Shown here in pieces: positions 1-12,100 of a stretch of 64,000 nt of DNA (position 1 is the stretch's first letter; the number at the start of each line of letters is the position of its first letter). Under the pieces are notes generated by a model. That model was not told where the DNA came from. It saw only the letters and a program-made list of their open reading frames with translations, and searched no databases. The DNA lies in contig WFMF01000011.1 of assembly GCA_011033025.1 (NCBI GenBank), positions 1,202,688 to 1,266,687 on the forward strand, read 5' to 3'. The DNA is from Beroe forskalii. Its lineage: Eukaryota > Ctenophora > Nuda > Beroida > Beroidae. Made by a program: the position numbers and the translations under genes.

Positions 1-261
1 CCCCCGCAATAATTTTCATCTTCCGCCATGGCTGTAATTTCGATGTCAGAGTTTCAGTCATTAACATTATTAGTTCAGAACATCATTATCGCCCTCCCAC
101 TGTGGCTTAAATTCGGCATAATAATCATCGATATATTACCCCTTGAAACTTTTAAAACAACTTTTTATTGACTGTATATAGTAACACCCCATTTTGCACC
201 AGTAGTACGCCAATAGCATCAGTATCAAACCAGCTTCTGACTAATGGATACTGGCAAGTAC
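1..261. other. AT-rich non-coding stretch
   Basis: No ORF, RNA gene or clear repeat structure was recognised in this leading segment. Confidence 0.5.
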
Positions 262-1566
262 TCTTCCACGAACGGAGTTACGAAGATTTTTATGTAGTTT
301 GCGGTTGAGTTATGGGCAAAGTTACGAAGGAAGTAGAATTTGGCTTCCATGAAACTCACCATAAGTAGCGTTAATTTGTATCCCACAAATATTTACGGGG
401 TTTTCTATTTTCTTCGCAAGTAGTGCCGTGATATGTTATGATTACCTTATATGGAAGGTAATTAGCGTATATAGCATTGGGAAATCTTCGTAACTCAGAT
501 TTTCTTCGTAACGCAAGAATATGGAAATGAAATCGTCACATAAGTTACGGGGATAGTTAGGGGGATTAAAAAGCATACTTACGAAGATTTTTTCTTCGTA
601 AACCGGCGAATGTAGGAAGTCCCAACAACAGAATTAACTATTCATAGCAATTCGGAGGGTATGATTATTTTAAGTTCATCGAACCATTCACATTTTCATA
701 TTTAAATCACATTTTCCCACTACCAGTAATAGTATTGTCATAGCTAGGTACCGATATTAGACTCAACATGTCATGAGTCCCAAAAAATCGTGATATTTCT
801 TATTTATCTTTTCCATTTTGTTTGACCTCCAAAGCTTAGAATTAAAAATTGTGTCCATAATCCACACAGTGGTTGTTGTCAGGAACAATGTACATTTCAT
901 CCAAATTTGAGCTTTGAGAGTATGAGGCCGACGACCAAATTTTTCCATTAAATCGTTGCATTAAATCAATCAATGGATTAGGGCAGTTAAATGGTGCATC
1001 ATTCACTCATGAACATAATAACACCGCCTATAAACAGAGATATGATCGGATCAAATCACAACACTTCTGTAGTAGGTAGGTACTGTGGTTTGTAGATTAG
1101 AATAGGTACATCATATATCAGCCAAAAGGCAAAACCATCCATCACCATCCGAAGTCGAAACAGTACTAGCATGGATATTGGATAGGCATTAGGCATTGAT
1201 TAACTAATGAACCCGATATATCAAACATAATGGAAACACAACGGAAACAAAACACAGAACACTATAATATGATTACAGTGACCCGGCCCAAGCATCACGG
1301 CTATGCTAACATATCCATTACATGCTTACCTACTCCACACCATATTTGGGCATAATCCGTTACAAATATGGTAAATAGTATAGTATACGCGGCTAAATAA
1401 ACACACATAAAATTCTTCGTAACTCTCTTTGGTGGAAGACAGTTAGGGTAATTATCGCGCCCATAAAGTTGTGGAGAATTTCATGGAAGACAAAAAATTT
1501 TCTTCGTAAGAGTTATGGGCTTTTTCAATGTTACGTAAAATATTTACGGACTTTTTTCGTGGAAGA
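262..1566. mobile_element. Candidate non-autonomous terminal-inverted-repeat element
   Basis: The segment is bracketed by an 11-bp perfect inverted repeat: TCTTCCACGAA at 262-272 and its complement TTCGTGGAAGA at 1556-1566. Inside each end the motif TTCGTAA or TTACGAA recurs many times in both orientations (about 270-620 and 1410-1550), a subterminal-repeat pattern common in DNA transposons. No transposase-like ORF is visible and no target-site duplication could be recognised, so the boundaries are tentative. Confidence 0.4.
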
Positions 1567-1612
1567 CCTCCTGGGGTGTTGCTAAAATTAGCCAACTTTA
1601 GGTACATCATTT

Positions 1613-4600
1613 TTATCTTAAATCCACCTCAATATTTTCCATTGCAACGTTCGTGCAAGAAGCTATATTCACAGCTTTTATGAGTATCGCTTTTGTCTCT
1701 GTTTTAAAACGAGCACATCTAAAAATCAGTATTAATGGGTTGACACCACATCCTAGAAAATAGAAAAGATTTGCAGCTGTGACAAAATACAGTTGCATTT
1801 GATCATCCATCTGATAATCGTGAACGATCGCTAACACAAACTGAATCAGGAAGGGTATCCAACAAAAAACAAACATGATGAGGATGATTAGAACTGTCCA
1901 CGAGACATTGATCTCGTTGTCCCGTTTAGTGCGCACGTTTTTACTTGAAAACGAGGAAGGATACGCCTTTTCTCTGCAGAAGTTTCTGTGGAAGTGCAGT
2001 GCTTTCAGTACTTTGATGTAATAGAATCCCATGAAGGAGAATGGAACGACAAAGTTGGCTAGTATGTTGATAAGGACCTGAAATATTACAGCATTTTATC
2101 ATTCAAGATCATAATACAAATACAATCAATCTAACAAGGTGAATTCTGCAATTTGCTGGCAGGGCAGATGTCCAGTGTTGACTTTTCAACTAGCGCCGAT
2201 CAGCGCTGATTGGCGCCAATTGCAAGGTCAAAATCTGCCACTGTGAGGAGGGTACTGGGCTAAGGTCTAACTGCACTACTGCTCTACTATCTAATCTATG
2301 TAACGTCTGAGTGTGCAGTGTTCACTTACATCTATGGTTTCAGCTAGATCTGAGCGTGGAATGAACCACCATTGCTGGATACAGTACCCCGTGTAGTCGT
2401 TGTAAACATAAGCTCCGTTACTTTCTGAAAGGTTTTATATCATCTTTCCAATGATGATATGTTTTGTTATGGAGAAAACGTGCAAACCCTGATCTAGGAT
2501 ATCAAGACAACCCACATTGAGGCAGAAGCCGTCAGCCGAATTCTGAGTTAATTTGAATTATTTTTCGAGTTATGCAAAATAAATTAAGACTCAATTTAAT
2601 GTAAGGAAATACAAACCTTGAATTTTCTCTCAAAAGCCCCTGTTTAGAGCATTTTTGGCCATTGGGATCCAAAAGGCTGGGAACTATTTGTGCTATTTCA
2701 AGGTACGACATCAAGTCCACTAGAACCAGTCCATGATTATTCAGCTAATTCACGTTTTTATTCCTAGCTTCCTAGGTCCAAGTTTGTCAAGATTTCGGTA
2801 GGTATCTGATCAGCTTGGTGGTTGTGGTCCCCCAGACTTTTCTAATTAGTTTACTCTTGAAACTTTGCAGACCATATAATTTTAGGCCAAAGAAAAAATG
2901 CTGCTTTCGGAATTTCGAATTGTGGCCAATTTCAAGATTTATAAAGTGGCGTTTTTGGACGATTAATTATGGCCATTAAGAAATAGAAATAGAATATCAA
3001 GTCAAATTACAACATGTAATGTCAGACTTCACTGAAAGTAATAACTGAAAGTAATAACTTAAAAAGGAAAGAAAAAGTTAAATTAATAAGACCAAAACTG
3101 ACCGAAAATGCCTTGTGCTATGACCGAAAACTGCTTTGTGCTATGTGAAGGCATAACACCAAGTCCACTGAAACCAGTTTACCATTACATCATTCACCTT
3201 TCTTATGGGATTTTCTGACTAGGCCACAGGGCAGTATTGTGGTTTTTATAGTGGTTCTCCGTTTTTTTTAATTAATTAACTCATGCAACTTTGCACACCA
3301 TTCAAGTTTGATCTGACTTTTATTGTGTTATATCATGGCGGAAACTTGGATACTTGGATGTAAGCCTCGGTAATTGATATTAAGATTTTGTGAATGGTTA
3401 TTTGAATAGGTATAAGTTAGTTATTTTAACATCAGTATACTATGCTATTTAAATAGTACAGTAACGTGTATGTCGCTATACAGTATACAATATACATGTA
3501 CGAAGATACACATTGATTCCCACTGCCCTGAAATTGTTTCCTCTAGGATTTGCAATATTCCATAATAAATACTAAAATACCCAATATGATCTAAAAATGT
3601 GGATCTGGAATCCAGAAAATCCATAACTTGAATATTACATCAACATTTCATTCGATCTGTGAAAAGTAGCAGAAGCATGGATAGTGAAAGCCATGGTTAC
3701 TTCAGGAGTATCCAGTATCCACCCTCCACAGGAGTACAAAACACTATTTTACCTGTCATAAAGACTGTTATCAGCGAGTAGAGAAGGGAGTAGATCCATA
3801 TTGTAGAGAGGGCAGCGAGGGCAAAGGTTTTGTTGATTATGCGTCTGAAAATACATTATGCCTTATATCGATTGACACTTTATCAGCATTGATATTAAGA
3901 CCAGGAAAATTGAATATAGTATTTTAGCTATTTTTAAGAAGGAGAGAACGACAAAGTGTTAGACTTTTGGAAATTTCATAGTAAAATATTAAAACAGCAA
4001 TTACCGTAGTACTATGATGGTAACATTTCAATACCTTCGACATAGTTGGTCTTGAAGTTATAGAGTTCTCAAATAATTGTTTAAACTTTGGTGCTATCAT
4101 TTTGAAGGAATAAACTCGCAGTCATGATAACAGTTTAGATCCAATTATGGGGAACGGAAATTTCATCTCAAGAAACTTTATCTAATAACTTCATAATACC
4201 CAGTGAAATAACATGGGGAATATGGGAATCAAATTCCCACTCAAATTTTCAAAAATGAGAAATTGAAAAAAAGCTTAAATTCGAACAAAAAAGCTTAAAT
4301 GCGTTTCATAAATGATGAACTCAAAATCATGAAATTCATAGAGTTGAATACCATAATCGACCTTCCCCGGTGCCCAATCCGAATCCAGCCGTTGGATTCC
4401 CACCGCATTCCCAAACCAGCCATCACATTCCCAAACCAGCCGTGCCGCATTCCCAAACCAGCCACCACATTCCCAAACCACTAAACCAGCCGCGATATTT
4501 CTTTGTGTTTGACTTTGGTCAAACATTTTTAATTGAAACTAAATGGCCATCATAAACATTTCAAAATCATTACCATATTCAATGAAAAACACTATTGCAC

Positions 4601-7204
4601 GTTTCTATTGTTTAAATTTCGGTCTTTTCAGTGAAAACATGCTAAAACCAGCTGGACTTAAACTCAAGCTGAAAAAGCCATTTTTAACTCTAATTTACAG
4701 ATTCCCAGCCAATTTAAAGATAATTCCACTGGGTCATAATATACTAATATTTCAACTCCGAGCTAAGGTTGGGGTCTCTGTTAGGGTTAAGGCAAGGGTC
4801 AGGACTAGAGAAAGAAGTGTTCTGACTCCTGAGAATGAAGATGAAATGCTGTGAGATGAAATTCTTCTACCTCAATTATATTTAATTTTTTACCAATAAT
4901 AGCGGAGCTTACTTGTAAGACAAGGGTTTTAGAACTCCGACATATCTCTCAAAACTTATCACTGCAACAGTGAATGTGGAAGAGCATAGAAGTGTCTGTC
5001 GAACCACTCCCACGATTGTACACAGGACAGCTTTCTCTGACAATACCTGGGAAACAATTAGGGGTTTTACCACTTAATCCTAAGACAGCTGTATGAAAAT
5101 GAAAGACGAAAGGAGTAATTGTAGGGATCAATTTTCTGTTGTTGAAGACTGAAACTTGAATTTGGCCAGTTTCCAACCCAAATTCTATCAACAAAATTTC
5201 ACTTGGTTAAGTTTGACATTTGTCTTGACTCTGCCAGTAATTTCTATGTTTAAAGCTGGAACACAACTCTTGAGTCTACACATGCCATTACACACTTTTT
5301 CGAGCTAGTGGGGGCCAAGGCCCCCCTAGATTTTTTCTAGGGGGGGGGGGGGGGCTTTTGAAAACTATGGGGGCCAAAATTTACAGAAGCAAATTTTCAT
5401 TTCCATAGCCCTATTTTCACAATTTTGCATAAAAATACGACTAAAATCATATTTTATTCATTGATTCAACTCTAAAAAAGGTGAATTTCAGGAAAATTTC
5501 TGTCTAAATGAACTAAATTTTCACTTCCTTTCTATGTTCAAATTTTTGAGAAAATCTTAGGTAGGGCCAAGCCCCCCCCTAAGATTTTTCTAGAGGGGGC
5601 CTTTTGAAAACTGGGGGGGGGGGGGCGTGTAGTCCCATGAGTCTACAGTTCCTAATAAGCTGTATCGTAGATTATCGATTTTGTATTTGAGGAAACGACA
5701 TGTATTTGTCAACCTCAGGGAGTTCATATAAAACACAAAGAAGTGTGGTTGTCAATGTCCATGTGGCTGGTTGACATAATATATGAAGATCATTTGTTAC
5801 GTGTTTGGGTGTTATCTTATCTAGGTACGTGTGCATTTCATTTAGGCATTTAGGTACTGTGGAGTTCCTACTGATGAATTGAAGCGTGAATGATGTTCAT
5901 TGGGGTGTGCAATGGCTGTCTGTTTCAGGCCCGTAGCCAGGGGGCTGCGGCCTCCTCGTAAATATTGTACCGCTCAAAATTTTGCTCTTATTTTAATGAA
6001 TGTCTTAATATTCGTTTTAGGATAGTATTTGTGTATGTAAAAGAATGATAAACTTGTTCGACCCAAAAACAGTCTGCAATTTTTCAAAAAAATCCTTGGG
6101 CTGGGCCGAAAGCCCTGTCGTATCTCACTGTGAAGGGTCCTACCCGGATAAAAATCCTGGCTATGGGCCTGGTCTGTTTGAAAGTTGGTCAGCTCATTCA
6201 ACTCTTTCCATCAGTATGCGTGTCTGATTGAGCTACTCACATTATGCTCTCTGAGCTGTGCGAAGGACACAGCTGTGAATGGCATCACTGTTACGCCCAC
6301 ACCAAGGTCTGAAACCGCCATGTTCGTTATGAGAATGTTGTTGGGGAAGTTGAGAAGTCTTTTCTTCCACATAGCTAACAAAATCTGGAGAGGATTCATT
6401 ACGACGTCATGTGTATGACATTAATACAAGCTTGGAAATTCTAACTGTCACGATCATTTTTTTTGATGTACAAAAGTGAATAACGACTCGACCCAAAACC
6501 ACCACATACCAATTGAACAACAGTCGCCCCGGTAGTACGACATTTAATCTTACAACATTTGATCACAAAACACTTGATCTCACTGTTCTAACCTTATAAA
6601 TCCCATAACCCTTATCCTAAATTTTGCCTGAAGTTGAAATTTTGCAAGATAAAGTGTGGTGAGATCAAATGTGCGTTACTCCTTTCCCCGTTTATATTAG
6701 AGCATCATTTTCGCAGGAAAATTCGGGTCATGGCCTTGCCCATGCCTACGTAATATTTCTTGTAAAAATGGATTTTTGAAAAGTGAGTACAAGGTCATTG
6801 GTCAGGCCATATAACCTAGAGATGGTCGTGTAGTTCTACAAAATCATTATTCCTTAATCTTACCAGAGAATTTCCAGTCAAGACAACTGTCATTAGGATA
6901 AGGCACAGAAGAAACAGCACACGGTCAAGCCAGTGAATTGAGAACCTGTGAAAGGCACCAAAGCTCTATTAATTTGGTAATAGAATATTTGGCAATAGAA
7001 TATTTGGCAATTGAATTTGGAAGCCAACATTATGAAGCATTCTTGCAAAGATTCAAAAAATAGCATTTCCGATAATGGTTTTGTCCTTTTTCAATTCTGC
7101 CCTACGATTGCTTGTTCAATAACCATTTATCTGAACTCAACTTACACTGATGCATAGAGATGAGTTTCTGTCACCCATTCAGTGAGGAACTCCGGATTAT
7201 CCAT
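1613..7204 (-). CDS. Class A (rhodopsin-like) orphan G-protein-coupled receptor, 7 exons, 352 aa
   Basis: Exons in transcription order: 7146-7204, 6864-6945, 6241-6384, 4913-5034, 3753-3844, 2330-2424, 1613-2077. All introns are GT-AG and all phases close, giving an open frame from ATG at 7204 to TAA at 1613. The N-terminus is short (about 20 aa) without a signal peptide. TM1 has GNS (N1.50). TM2 has NMAVSDL (D2.50). TM3 has the conserved Cys and ERY in FERY. Extracellular loop 2 has the partner Cys in TGYC. TM6 has FCWIPF (CWxP). TM7 has NPLIL where NPxxY is usual. Counting from the ERY motif, position 3.32 is Arg, not the Asp of amine receptors. TM7 lacks the retinal-binding Lys, so it is not a functional opsin. 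It should be a plasma-membrane receptor coupled to G proteins; the ligand is unknown. The exon 4 start is the least certain: tandem AGs offer 5036 or 5034, and only 5034 keeps phase. A microexon for extracellular loop 1 is possible. Confidence 0.9.
2160..2255. repeat. Short fold-back (palindromic) repeat in GPCR intron
   Basis: An imperfect inverted repeat of roughly 40-bp arms. GCAGATGTCC...TTGAC...GCGCC on the left is mirrored by GGCGCC...GGTCAA...ATCTGC on the right, meeting at AGCGCT. It looks like a small MITE. No clean target duplication was found. Confidence 0.55.
2690..3310. repeat. Diverged direct duplication inside GPCR intron
   Basis: Two segments share the same order of landmarks. 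CATCAAGTCCACTAGAACCAG (near 2708) matches CACCAAGTCCACTGAAACCAG (near 3158). TTAACTC-type text followed by AACTTTGCAGACCAT (near 2860) matches the same stretch near 3285. This is an old duplication of about 200 bp within non-coding intron. Confidence 0.5.
4395..4490. repeat. Short tandem repeat (CATTCCCAAACCAGCC-type)
   Basis: Four imperfect copies of a unit of about 20-27 bp containing CATTCCCAAACCAGCC, in the intron between GPCR exons 4 and 5. The small ORFs through it on both strands are repeat translations, not genes. Confidence 0.6.
5313..5640 (-). repeat. Dispersed C/G-run repeat, copy A
   Basis: Reverse-orientation member of a family also seen at 7450-7680, 14884-14985 and 49597-49850. 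The shared core reads (in this orientation) GGGCCAAGCCCCCC, AGATTTTTCTAG, a G run, then CTTTTGAAAACT. It is joined to an AT-rich body containing TTCATTGATTCAACTCT. This copy holds the core twice (5318-5375 and 5569-5630). It lies in the GPCR intron between exons 3 and 4. Confidence 0.65.
5926..6171. mobile_element. hAT-type MITE with intact 8-bp target-site duplication
   Basis: A 246-bp element begins CAGGCCCGTAGCCAGG and ends with the complement of CAGGCCCATAGCCAGG, a 16-bp terminal inverted repeat with one mismatch. It is flanked on both sides by exactly GTCTGTTT (5918-5925 and 6172-6179). An 8-bp target duplication with CAG-starting ends is typical of the hAT superfamily. It has no coding capacity. 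It sits in a GPCR intron about 70 bp from exon 3; the intact duplication suggests relatively recent insertion. Confidence 0.9.
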
Positions 7205-7449
7205 GATGTATTGCTATTACTTGAGAATAAGTAGGTTTGTTAAAGTATTTTTGAAAACAATATGCTTAATTAATATATGCAGCAGTAGCAGCTATATTCA
7301 GCAGTTTTTGTGAAACATGAAGTATTGAATATGAATAAATACCTTCTCACCTTGAGAGCTGTGTTGATAACTCCGAGACGAAGTCAAAGCAGTTGAAAGG
7401 CTCGATTTTGCCCCAAAATCCCCCCCGCCCCAATCGAGTAACTTAATAA

Positions 7450-7680
7450 CAACACCCCCTCCCCTAGTTTACGAAAGGCCACCTCTAGAAAAATGTTAGG
7501 GGGGCCTTGGCCATACCCAGGATTTTCGCAAAAAATGAACATAAAAAAGAAGTAAGAATTAAGTTCAGTTAGGAATTTTCTTGAAATTTACCTTTTTAGA
7601 GTTAAATCAATCAATCAAACATGGTTTATCAGCTGTATTTATGTAAAATAGTGAAAATTTGGGCTTTAAAAAATGTAAAT
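7450..7680 (+). repeat. Dispersed C/G-run repeat, copy B
   Basis: Plus-orientation copy: C-run, GAAAGGCCACCTCTAGAAAA, a G run, CCTTGGCC, GGATTTTC, then an AT-rich body with GTTAAATCAATCAATC. It aligns by eye with copies A (inverted), C and D. Confidence 0.65.
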
Positions 7681-8541
7681 TTGCTCAAAAAGTGATGAAT
7701 GGCAGGCTTAATAAACATACCGATTTCCACCTTTAATCAGATTGAAGGATCATTTTTTTCGAGGCATCCATAATCCTGAAAGTTTGTCAGACTGATTTTG
7801 AACTTTTTAGGACATTCCTGTCAGATCTAAGTGAAACACGAATGACTTCCAATCTTAAAATTACCCCTTTTTGCTTTTATGACAGAGCAAATTCACGGTT
7901 TTTGAATTGAAAAGGCCTTTTTAACCTTAAATCGCAATAGAGGTCTCATGTCTGACCAAAAATGGTGATTGGATAGCCGTAAGCCAGGTGACAGTCAGTG
8001 ACCCTACTGCAGCAATGATATCCGCCAGTTTTTGATATTCACCATTATCTATTTGTAGATGATGAACGCTGGTTTTCAGATTTCCTTTCCCAAAGACCCA
8101 ATTACTAATTAGGTATCGAGAAAATTCAAATTGAAAGGTTTTCTGATTGGGCTGCACTTCTGTATTGAAAACAAACTTTTTTGTACGTTTTAGTATTTTG
8201 TACATATAGTATATACTCTTATTGTCTCAAATGTATAAGGCTTAAAGTTTAGGTACACACTATTGTGAATAATATGTCTTTAAAATGGAATAGCATTGTC
8301 CAAGCTCTGATCGATTATATTGCTAAACAATGGCTGCATCAGAGCCACGTTGGACCAACTAACATTATATTGTCTTTGAACTTTTGTATTAGCTGTAGAT
8401 GTGTGATTTATCATGTGTCTGGAACCATCTGCGCTATAACAGCTGTTATATATTATTATGCCATATACATGAGGGTAGTGTCTCACTCCTAAGCTCCTAT
8501 AATTCATTATACATGGCAAGTTATAACAATGTAGCATCATT

Positions 8542-8612
8542 TCATTTTGAGAGCCGCGCCCTGCTGACAATGCCTGAGCTAAGCAAGGACATTGGCACAA
8601 CTCTCAAAATGA
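8542..8612. repeat. Small inverted repeat
   Basis: TCATTTTGAGAG at 8542-8553 and its perfect complement CTCTCAAAATGA at 8601-8612, separated by 47 bp. Confidence 0.6.
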
Positions 8613-8888
8613 GGAGATATTAATACATTATAACATAATATTATGCTATATCTGTTTCTCTCAGTTATGGTAGTTACTTCCTTTGAAATGATTTGTACTT
8701 GAACCTGTTGCATTGTATTGATAGATACCTGAATATTGATAGATATTCTTTTCATTGGTAGATATTCTTTTCATTGGTTATTAATTGAAATGAAATTGCT
8801 ATATTTCGAAGCATTTCCAATCATCGACTTAAGGATTTAATTCGAATTTCGGGCTTCGGCAATTAATTATCAAACATTGGACGGTTGA

Positions 8889-8947
8889 AGCCCGAATTAA
8901 ATTTTGTTTACTTGAGATTCTCAAGTAAACAAAATTTAATTCGGGCT
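8889..8947. repeat. Perfect 28-bp hairpin with 3-nt loop
   Basis: The left arm 8889-8916 (starting AGCCCGAATTAAATT) and right arm 8920-8947 are exact complements around the loop ATT. A broken extra copy of the GCCCGAA arm end lies just upstream at 8845-8865. It could extrude as a cruciform or give a long RNA hairpin. No protein is encoded. Confidence 0.9.
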
Positions 8948-9195
8948 CAAGTTGAGAATTGAGCTGCTGTATATACTGGAGCTTTCTCCTTCGTAACACT
9001 TCAACAACAATTATAAACATAAACACGAAGTTTCCCATTAAAGCTATAGCATTGAAGTATATAAGAAAGACCAGGACTACAGAAATAGCTCCTAGACAGA
9101 GACATAGTATTGTGTGATTGTTGCAGAAGTTCCATAGCAATGATAGTGATTAAAACCAGCGATTGATGCACACCAGTCCTAAAACCTCTCAATAT

Positions 9196-12100
9196 ATGAG
9201 ACTACAGCAGGGGGACTTGCTGTTCAACATTAAATCATGGGTACTCCTTCTCTCTCCTATGCTTCTCTTTGCATGTGGTTCAGTGTCAGCAGATGGTAAT
9301 ACTAATGCGTATAACATTTCTACTTCAAGTCTTGAGGGAAGCAACACAGCAAACAATTTGACATCTGAAAACACCACTGGGATTGTTAATAATCAGCATG
9401 ACATTAGCTCCAATGAAAGCCAATCTAACAAAAGTGCTAGTGATAAGACAGCAATTGTGCACATATCTGAGTCAAAGTTATCGGGGAAGGCTGGAAAAGA
9501 ATCAGAAAACATTGTTAGTGAACAAGATTTAAAGGAAAATCCTGCATTTGATATCAATAAACTTTTCAAAACTAAACCTCCATCACACAAGGTACGATTT
9601 TGATAGATGTTAATACTTTAATACTTTATTGTCAAAACGCAATATAACGCTAAGTATAAAGTATAATGATCATACTTTTGTTGGCCGTAAATATTGTGTA
9701 CAAAATCAAAAAAGAATGTATACGTTGATATGAATTGTTGATACGTTGATATGAATTGTAAACTATGTATTGATGAAGGTCATACGAGCCCATTACTCAT
9801 ACTGCGGGAGCCCTCCGGGAGTACTGCGGGAGTACTGCGGGTGTACTCCGAGAGTCCTTCGGGAGTACTCCGAGAGTCCTTCGGGAGTACTCCGACAGTC
9901 CTCCGGGAGTACTCTGGGAGTCCTCCGGGAGTCCCCCGGGAGTACCTCGGGAGTCCTCCGGGAGTCCTACGGGAGTACCCCGGGAGTCCTTCGGGACTAC
10001 CCTGGGAGTCCTACGGGAGTACCCCGGGAGTCCTACGGGAGTACCCCGGGAGTACCCCGAGAGTCCCCCGGGAGTCCTCCGGGAGTCCCCCGGGAGTCCT
10101 CCGGGAGTCCTACGGGAGTACCCCGGGAGTCCTACGGGAGTACCCCGGGAGTCCTACGGGAGTACCCAATAGCTCCAGGTGAGCCCAACAACCCAATAGC
10201 TCCTTGTGAGCCCAACAACCCAATAGCTCCAGGTGAGCCGAACAACCCAATAGCTCCATGCTAGCCCAACAACCCAATAGCTCCAGGTGAGCCCAACAAC
10301 CCAATAGCTCCATGCGAGCCCAACAACCCAATAGCTCCAGGTGAGCCCAACAACCCAATAGCTCCAGGTGAGCCCAACAACCCAATAGCTCCAGGTGAGC
10401 CCAACAACCCAATAGCTCCATGTGAGCCCAACAACCCAATAGCTCCAGGTGAGCCCAACAACCTAATAGCTTCTTGTGAGCCCAACAACCCAATAGCTCC
10501 AGGTGAGCCCAACAACCCTATAGCTCCATGCGAGCACAACAACCCAATAGCTCCAGGTGAGCCCAACAACCCAATAGCTCCAGGTGAGCCCAACAACCCA
10601 ATAGCTCCAGGTGAGCCCAACAACCCAATAGATCCATGTGAGCCCAACAACCCAATAGCTCCAGGTGGGCCCAACAACCCAATAGCTCCTTGTGAGCCCA
10701 ACAACCCAATAGCTCCAGGTGAGCCCAACAACCCAATAGCTCCTTGTGAGCCCAACAACCCAATAGCTCCAGGTGAGCCCAACAACCCAATAGCTCCTTG
10801 TGAGCCCAACAACCCAATTGCTCCATGTGAGCCCAACAAACCAATAGCTCCTTGTGAGTCCAACAACCCAATAGCTCCATGTGAGCCCAACAACCCAGTA
10901 GCTCCATGTGAGCTGAACAACCCAATAGCTCCAGGTGAGCCCAACAACCCAATAGATCCATGTGAGCCCAACAACCCAATAGCTCCAGGTGGGCCCAACA
11001 ACCCAATAGCTCCTTGTGAGCCCAACAACCCAACAGCTCCAGGTTAGCCCAACAACCCAATAGCTCCTTGTGAGCCCAACAACCCAATAGCTCCAGGTGA
11101 GCCCAACAACCCAATAGCTCCTTGTGAGCCCAACAACCCAATTGCTCCATGTGAGCCCAACAAACCAATAGCTCCTTGTGAGTCCAACAACCCAATAGCT
11201 CCATGTGAGCCCAACAACCCAGTAGCTCCATGTGAGCTGAACAACCCAATAGCTCCATGTGAGCACAACAACTCAATAGCTCCAGGTGAGCCCAACAACC
11301 CAATAGCTCCATGCGAGCCCAACAACCCAATAGCTCCAGGTGAGCCTAACAACCCAACAGCTCCAGGGGAGCCCAACAACCCAATAGCTCATTGTGAGCC
11401 CAACAACCCAATAGCTCCATGTGAGCCCTTCGACCCAATAGCTCATTGTGAGCCCACATTCCATAACTCAATAGCTCCAAGTAAGCTCAACAACCAATTA
11501 GCTCCAGGTGAGCCCAACAACGCAAAAGCTCTATGTTACCCAACAACTCAACTGCTCGATCTAACCCCAAAAACTACATTTGAGCAAAATTACCCAAGAG
11601 CCCCATCTGAGCTCAACTACCCAAGAGCTTCGTGTGATTCACAAGTACCCTACACCCCTCAAACTCATCCATTTACAAAACTGCTTCCAGTTTTAATCGA
11701 AACAGATCACCATGGTCATTGGCTATTGGCAACACCCCACTATCTTTTGTAAGTGGGGTGGGTGGAGAATAACAGTGTTATCCTCCTCCCCAAGAACCAT
11801 GACATGGGAGCCCAACATCTCAATAGCTCCATGAGAGCCCAGCAACCTAATACCTAGCTCCATCAAACCAAACAGCTCCATATCTGCATTTAGCCCAACA
11901 ACCCAACAGCTCCATGTGAGCTCAACAACCAAATAGAACCATGCATCTCCCCAACAAACCAATAACTCCTCACTATTACAAAACTGCTGCCAGTTATAAT
12001 CTACCTATATCAGGTCACAGTTTTTGGCAACACTCTACTTTCTTTTCGAAGTGGGGGTGGGTGGAGAATAACAGAGTTGTTCTCTGCCCCAAGAACCAAG

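Larger units (their letters stand above)
7205..9195. other. Intergenic region between the GPCR and the secreted-protein gene
   Basis: The two genes are transcribed away from each other, so this 2-kb stretch should hold both promoters. No TATA box or other core element could be assigned. It contains repeat copy B (7450-7680), a small fold-back at 8542-8612 and the perfect hairpin at 8889-8947. ORFs here do not look like conserved proteins. Confidence 0.6.

Noticed and set aside
1613-7204. Opsin identity for the GPCR
   Set aside because: The retinal-binding Lys in TM7 is absent (Phe at 7.43 by counting from NP), so it cannot be a light-sensing opsin in the usual sense.
1613-7204. Biogenic amine receptor identity
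   Set aside because: Position 3.32 is Arg, not the conserved Asp that binds the amine.
9751-10264. Plus-strand ORFs of Gly-Val-Leu-Arg-Glu repeats as proteins
   Set aside because: Produced by the 11-bp minisatellite in more than one frame; it lies within an intron.
10110-11464. Long minus-strand ORFs (up to 270 codons) as repeat-protein genes
   Set aside because: Three frames are open at once because the 27-bp unit lacks stops; translations are period-9 artefacts of the minisatellite, antisense to a gene intron.
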